DNA from: CAKOSP01 sp964369625
GTDB lineage: Bacteria > Bacillota_I > Bacilli_A > RF39 > UBA660
DNA: 6,905 nt
Direction: 5' to 3'
NCBI GenBank assembly: GCA_964369625.1
Contig: CAYJFC010000035.1
Location: 1-6,905 of the forward strand
Shown: positions 5,958 to 6,905 of the stretch, one piece after another
Layout: every line of letters starts with the position of its first letter
Position numbering within the stretch: position 1 is the first letter of the stretch
The notes under the pieces: model-generated
Told to the model about the DNA's origin: nothing
Seen by the model: only the letters and a program-made list of their open reading frames with translations
The model's database searches: none
Made by a program: the position numbers and the translations under genes

Positions 5958-6221
5958 ATGGCTAACATTAAAAGTTCAAAAAAAGCTATAAAAGTTATTG
6001 CGAAAAAAACTCAAAATAATCATGAAGCTAAAGCTAGAGTACATAATTTAATTAAGAACTTAGAAAAGGCTATCGCAGCTAAAGATATAGATACAGCAAA
6101 TAGTTTATTAAAAGACTTACAAAAATATATTGATAAAGCAGCAGCTAAAGGATTCGTTCCTAAAAATACTGCAGCTAGACAAAAATCAAGATTAAACGAA
6201 AAAGTAAAAAACATGAAGTAA
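5958..6221 (+). CDS. rpsT: 30S ribosomal protein S20
   Basis: S20 is a helical primary binder of 16S rRNA in the 30S body. The 87-aa product has the family length and hallmark start MANIKSSKKAIK. It is very Lys/Ala rich with few acidic residues, and ends in the typical basic tail KGFVPKNTAARQKSRL. The stretch around residues 14-27 carries fewer Arg than usual for S20 (QNNHEAKARV). A strong AAGGAG (5945-5950) lies 7 nt before the ATG. It has its own promoter and a terminator that starts within its stop codon. It diverges from spoIIP. Confidence 0.96.
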   Translation: MANIKSSKKAIKVIAKKTQNNHEAKARVHNLIKNLEKAIAAKDIDTANSLLKDLQKYIDKAAAKGFVPKNTAARQKSRLNEKVKNMK

Positions 6222-6244
6222 TATTGTATACTTCGTTTTTTTTT
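6213..6244 (+). terminator. Rho-independent terminator of rpsT
   Basis: GAAGTA (6215-6220) pairs with TACTTC (6229-6234). The stem can extend outward by T-G and A-T pairs and inward by TA/TA across one bulged A, leaving a TTG loop. Nine T follow (6236-6244). The rising arm includes the rpsT stop codon. Confidence 0.85.
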
Positions 6245-6252
6245 GTTAAAAT
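6224..6252 (+). promoter_or_regulatory. Candidate promoter of the transglutaminase-like gene
   Basis: The -10 TAAAAT (6247-6252) is preceded by TGT (extended -10), and TTGTAT (6224-6229) sits 17 nt upstream as a weak -35. The -35 lies in the loop of the rpsT terminator, and the spacer contains its descending arm and T tract. The predicted start is 6259, leaving a 9-nt leader. Confidence 0.5.
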
Positions 6253-6258
6253 GTTAAT

Positions 6259-6264
6259 GGTGAT
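6259..6264 (+). promoter_or_regulatory. Ribosome binding site of the transglutaminase-like gene
   Basis: GGTGAT precedes the ATG at 6268 by 3 nt, the same register of the anti-16S match as at engB. It begins at the predicted transcript start. Two upstream ATGs (6251, 6257) are in another frame and reach a TGA that overlaps the real start. Confidence 0.5.
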
Positions 6265-6267
6265 TAT

Positions 6268-6905
6268 ATGAAAAAAATTATTGTTCCTACTATATGCATA
6301 ATATTAATTTTATTATGTATAGTAAATTTAAATAAGATAACTGATTATGTAAAAAATTTCGTTACGCTTCAAGAACCTTTTATTCCTGAAGTTACAACTG
6401 AGTACGCAAAAGATTATAGTTTAAGTTATGTAGAAAAAACTGATAGTTTTATTCCCTATTCAAATCAAGATTTAATGAATATATTATATTCTGCTATAAA
6501 TAATAGATGGGAAAATTTTACATTTTATTGTCCTAGCGAATATGAATCATGCGAAGACGATATGAGCGTATTAAGTCAAGATGATAAAGTTCTTACTCAC
6601 ATAAATAACTTTGTTCATCCATATAATAGTTTTACTAATATAAAATTAGTAATATCAGAATCTGGTGAAATTAATGCTGAAATAAATTACTTATATGGTG
6701 AAGAAAAAATTAATATAATAAATGAAGAAGTTGATAAATTAATATCACAGCTTATTACAAGTGATATGGATGATGAAACAAAAATCAAAACCATTCATGA
6801 TCATATAATAAACAATTCAAAGTATGATGTGACAGTAAATAAAAATGAAGAATCTATTTATGATTCTTCAACAGCATATGGTCCATTATTTGAAGGATAT
6901 GCTAT
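6268..6905 (+). CDS. Membrane-anchored transglutaminase-like protein, 5' part only
   Basis: The frame is open from the ATG to the window edge (212 codons), so the 3' end is missing. The N terminus MKKIIVPTI leads into a hydrophobic helix at about 4-20, a membrane anchor or uncleaved signal. It is followed by an exported region. Residues 168-188 (DDETKIKTIHDHIINNSKYD) and 202-212 (TAYGPLFEGYA) match the approach to the active site in transglutaminase-like cysteine protease-fold proteins, where a Cys-x-Gly-Tyr type motif normally follows within a few residues. That catalytic Cys lies just beyond the edge, so activity cannot be judged. Extracytoplasmic members of this fold are thought to act on cell wall or surface proteins. 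It follows the rpsT terminator and has its own candidate promoter. Confidence 0.82.
   Translation, partial: MKKIIVPTICIILILLCIVNLNKITDYVKNFVTLQEPFIPEVTTEYAKDYSLSYVEKTDSFIPYSNQDLMNILYSAINNRWENFTFYCPSEYESCEDDMSVLSQDDKVLTHINNFVHPYNSFTNIKLVISESGEINAEINYLYGEEKINIINEEVDKLISQLITSDMDDETKIKTIHDHIINNSKYDVTVNKNEESIYDSSTAYGPLFEGYA

Noticed and set aside
6020..6214. Minus-strand open frame of 64 codons
   Set aside because: It is antisense to rpsT, with no start signals.
6251..6271. Six-codon frame (ATG at 6251, second ATG at 6257) whose TGA overlaps the next ATG
   Set aside because: The predicted transcript start is downstream of both ATGs, and neither has a ribosome site, so a leader peptide is unlikely.

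Overview
The window is a very AT-rich stretch of chromosome, apparently from a low-GC Firmicute-type bacterium. An uncultured, RF39- or Erysipelotrichia-like Bacilli lineage is my guess, based on base composition, Lys/Asn/Ile-rich proteins and a sporulation protein beside ordinary housekeeping genes; I could not test it. The standard bacterial code fits: all seven Trp codons in the genes read here are TGG and no gene has an internal TGA. The content is mostly housekeeping. I see no mobile element, CRISPR array, tRNA or rRNA.

Layout from left to right. On the minus strand: pyk (pyruvate kinase) with its own promoter and terminator; an unrecognised 348-codon gene with its own promoter and a weak terminator; an engB-der operon for two GTPases that assist large ribosomal subunit assembly; and a spoIIP operon in which the engulfment hydrolase gene overlaps a small membrane-protein gene by 11 nt. 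On the plus strand, diverging from spoIIP: rpsT (ribosomal protein S20), then the 5' end of a membrane-anchored, transglutaminase-like protein cut by the window edge just before its expected catalytic Cys.

The genes fall into three themes: glycolysis (pyk), ribosome biogenesis and structure (engB, der, rpsT), and cell envelope or sporulation (spoIIP, the 108-aa partner and perhaps the transglutaminase-like protein). There is no gene-free stretch longer than about 125 bases.

The most notable structure is between the genes. Three Rho-independent terminators (after der, after the 108-aa gene and after rpsT) run directly into the promoter of the next co-directional gene, so that terminator bases also supply the -35 box or the spacer. 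All six predicted promoters imply very short leaders of 9 to 22 nt. In two of them (engB and the transglutaminase-like gene) the predicted mRNA would begin exactly at the same Shine-Dalgarno-like string, GGTGATT. A 7-bp inverted repeat also brackets the pyk -35 box and could be an operator. All promoter and terminator calls come from reading the sequence and have no experimental support.
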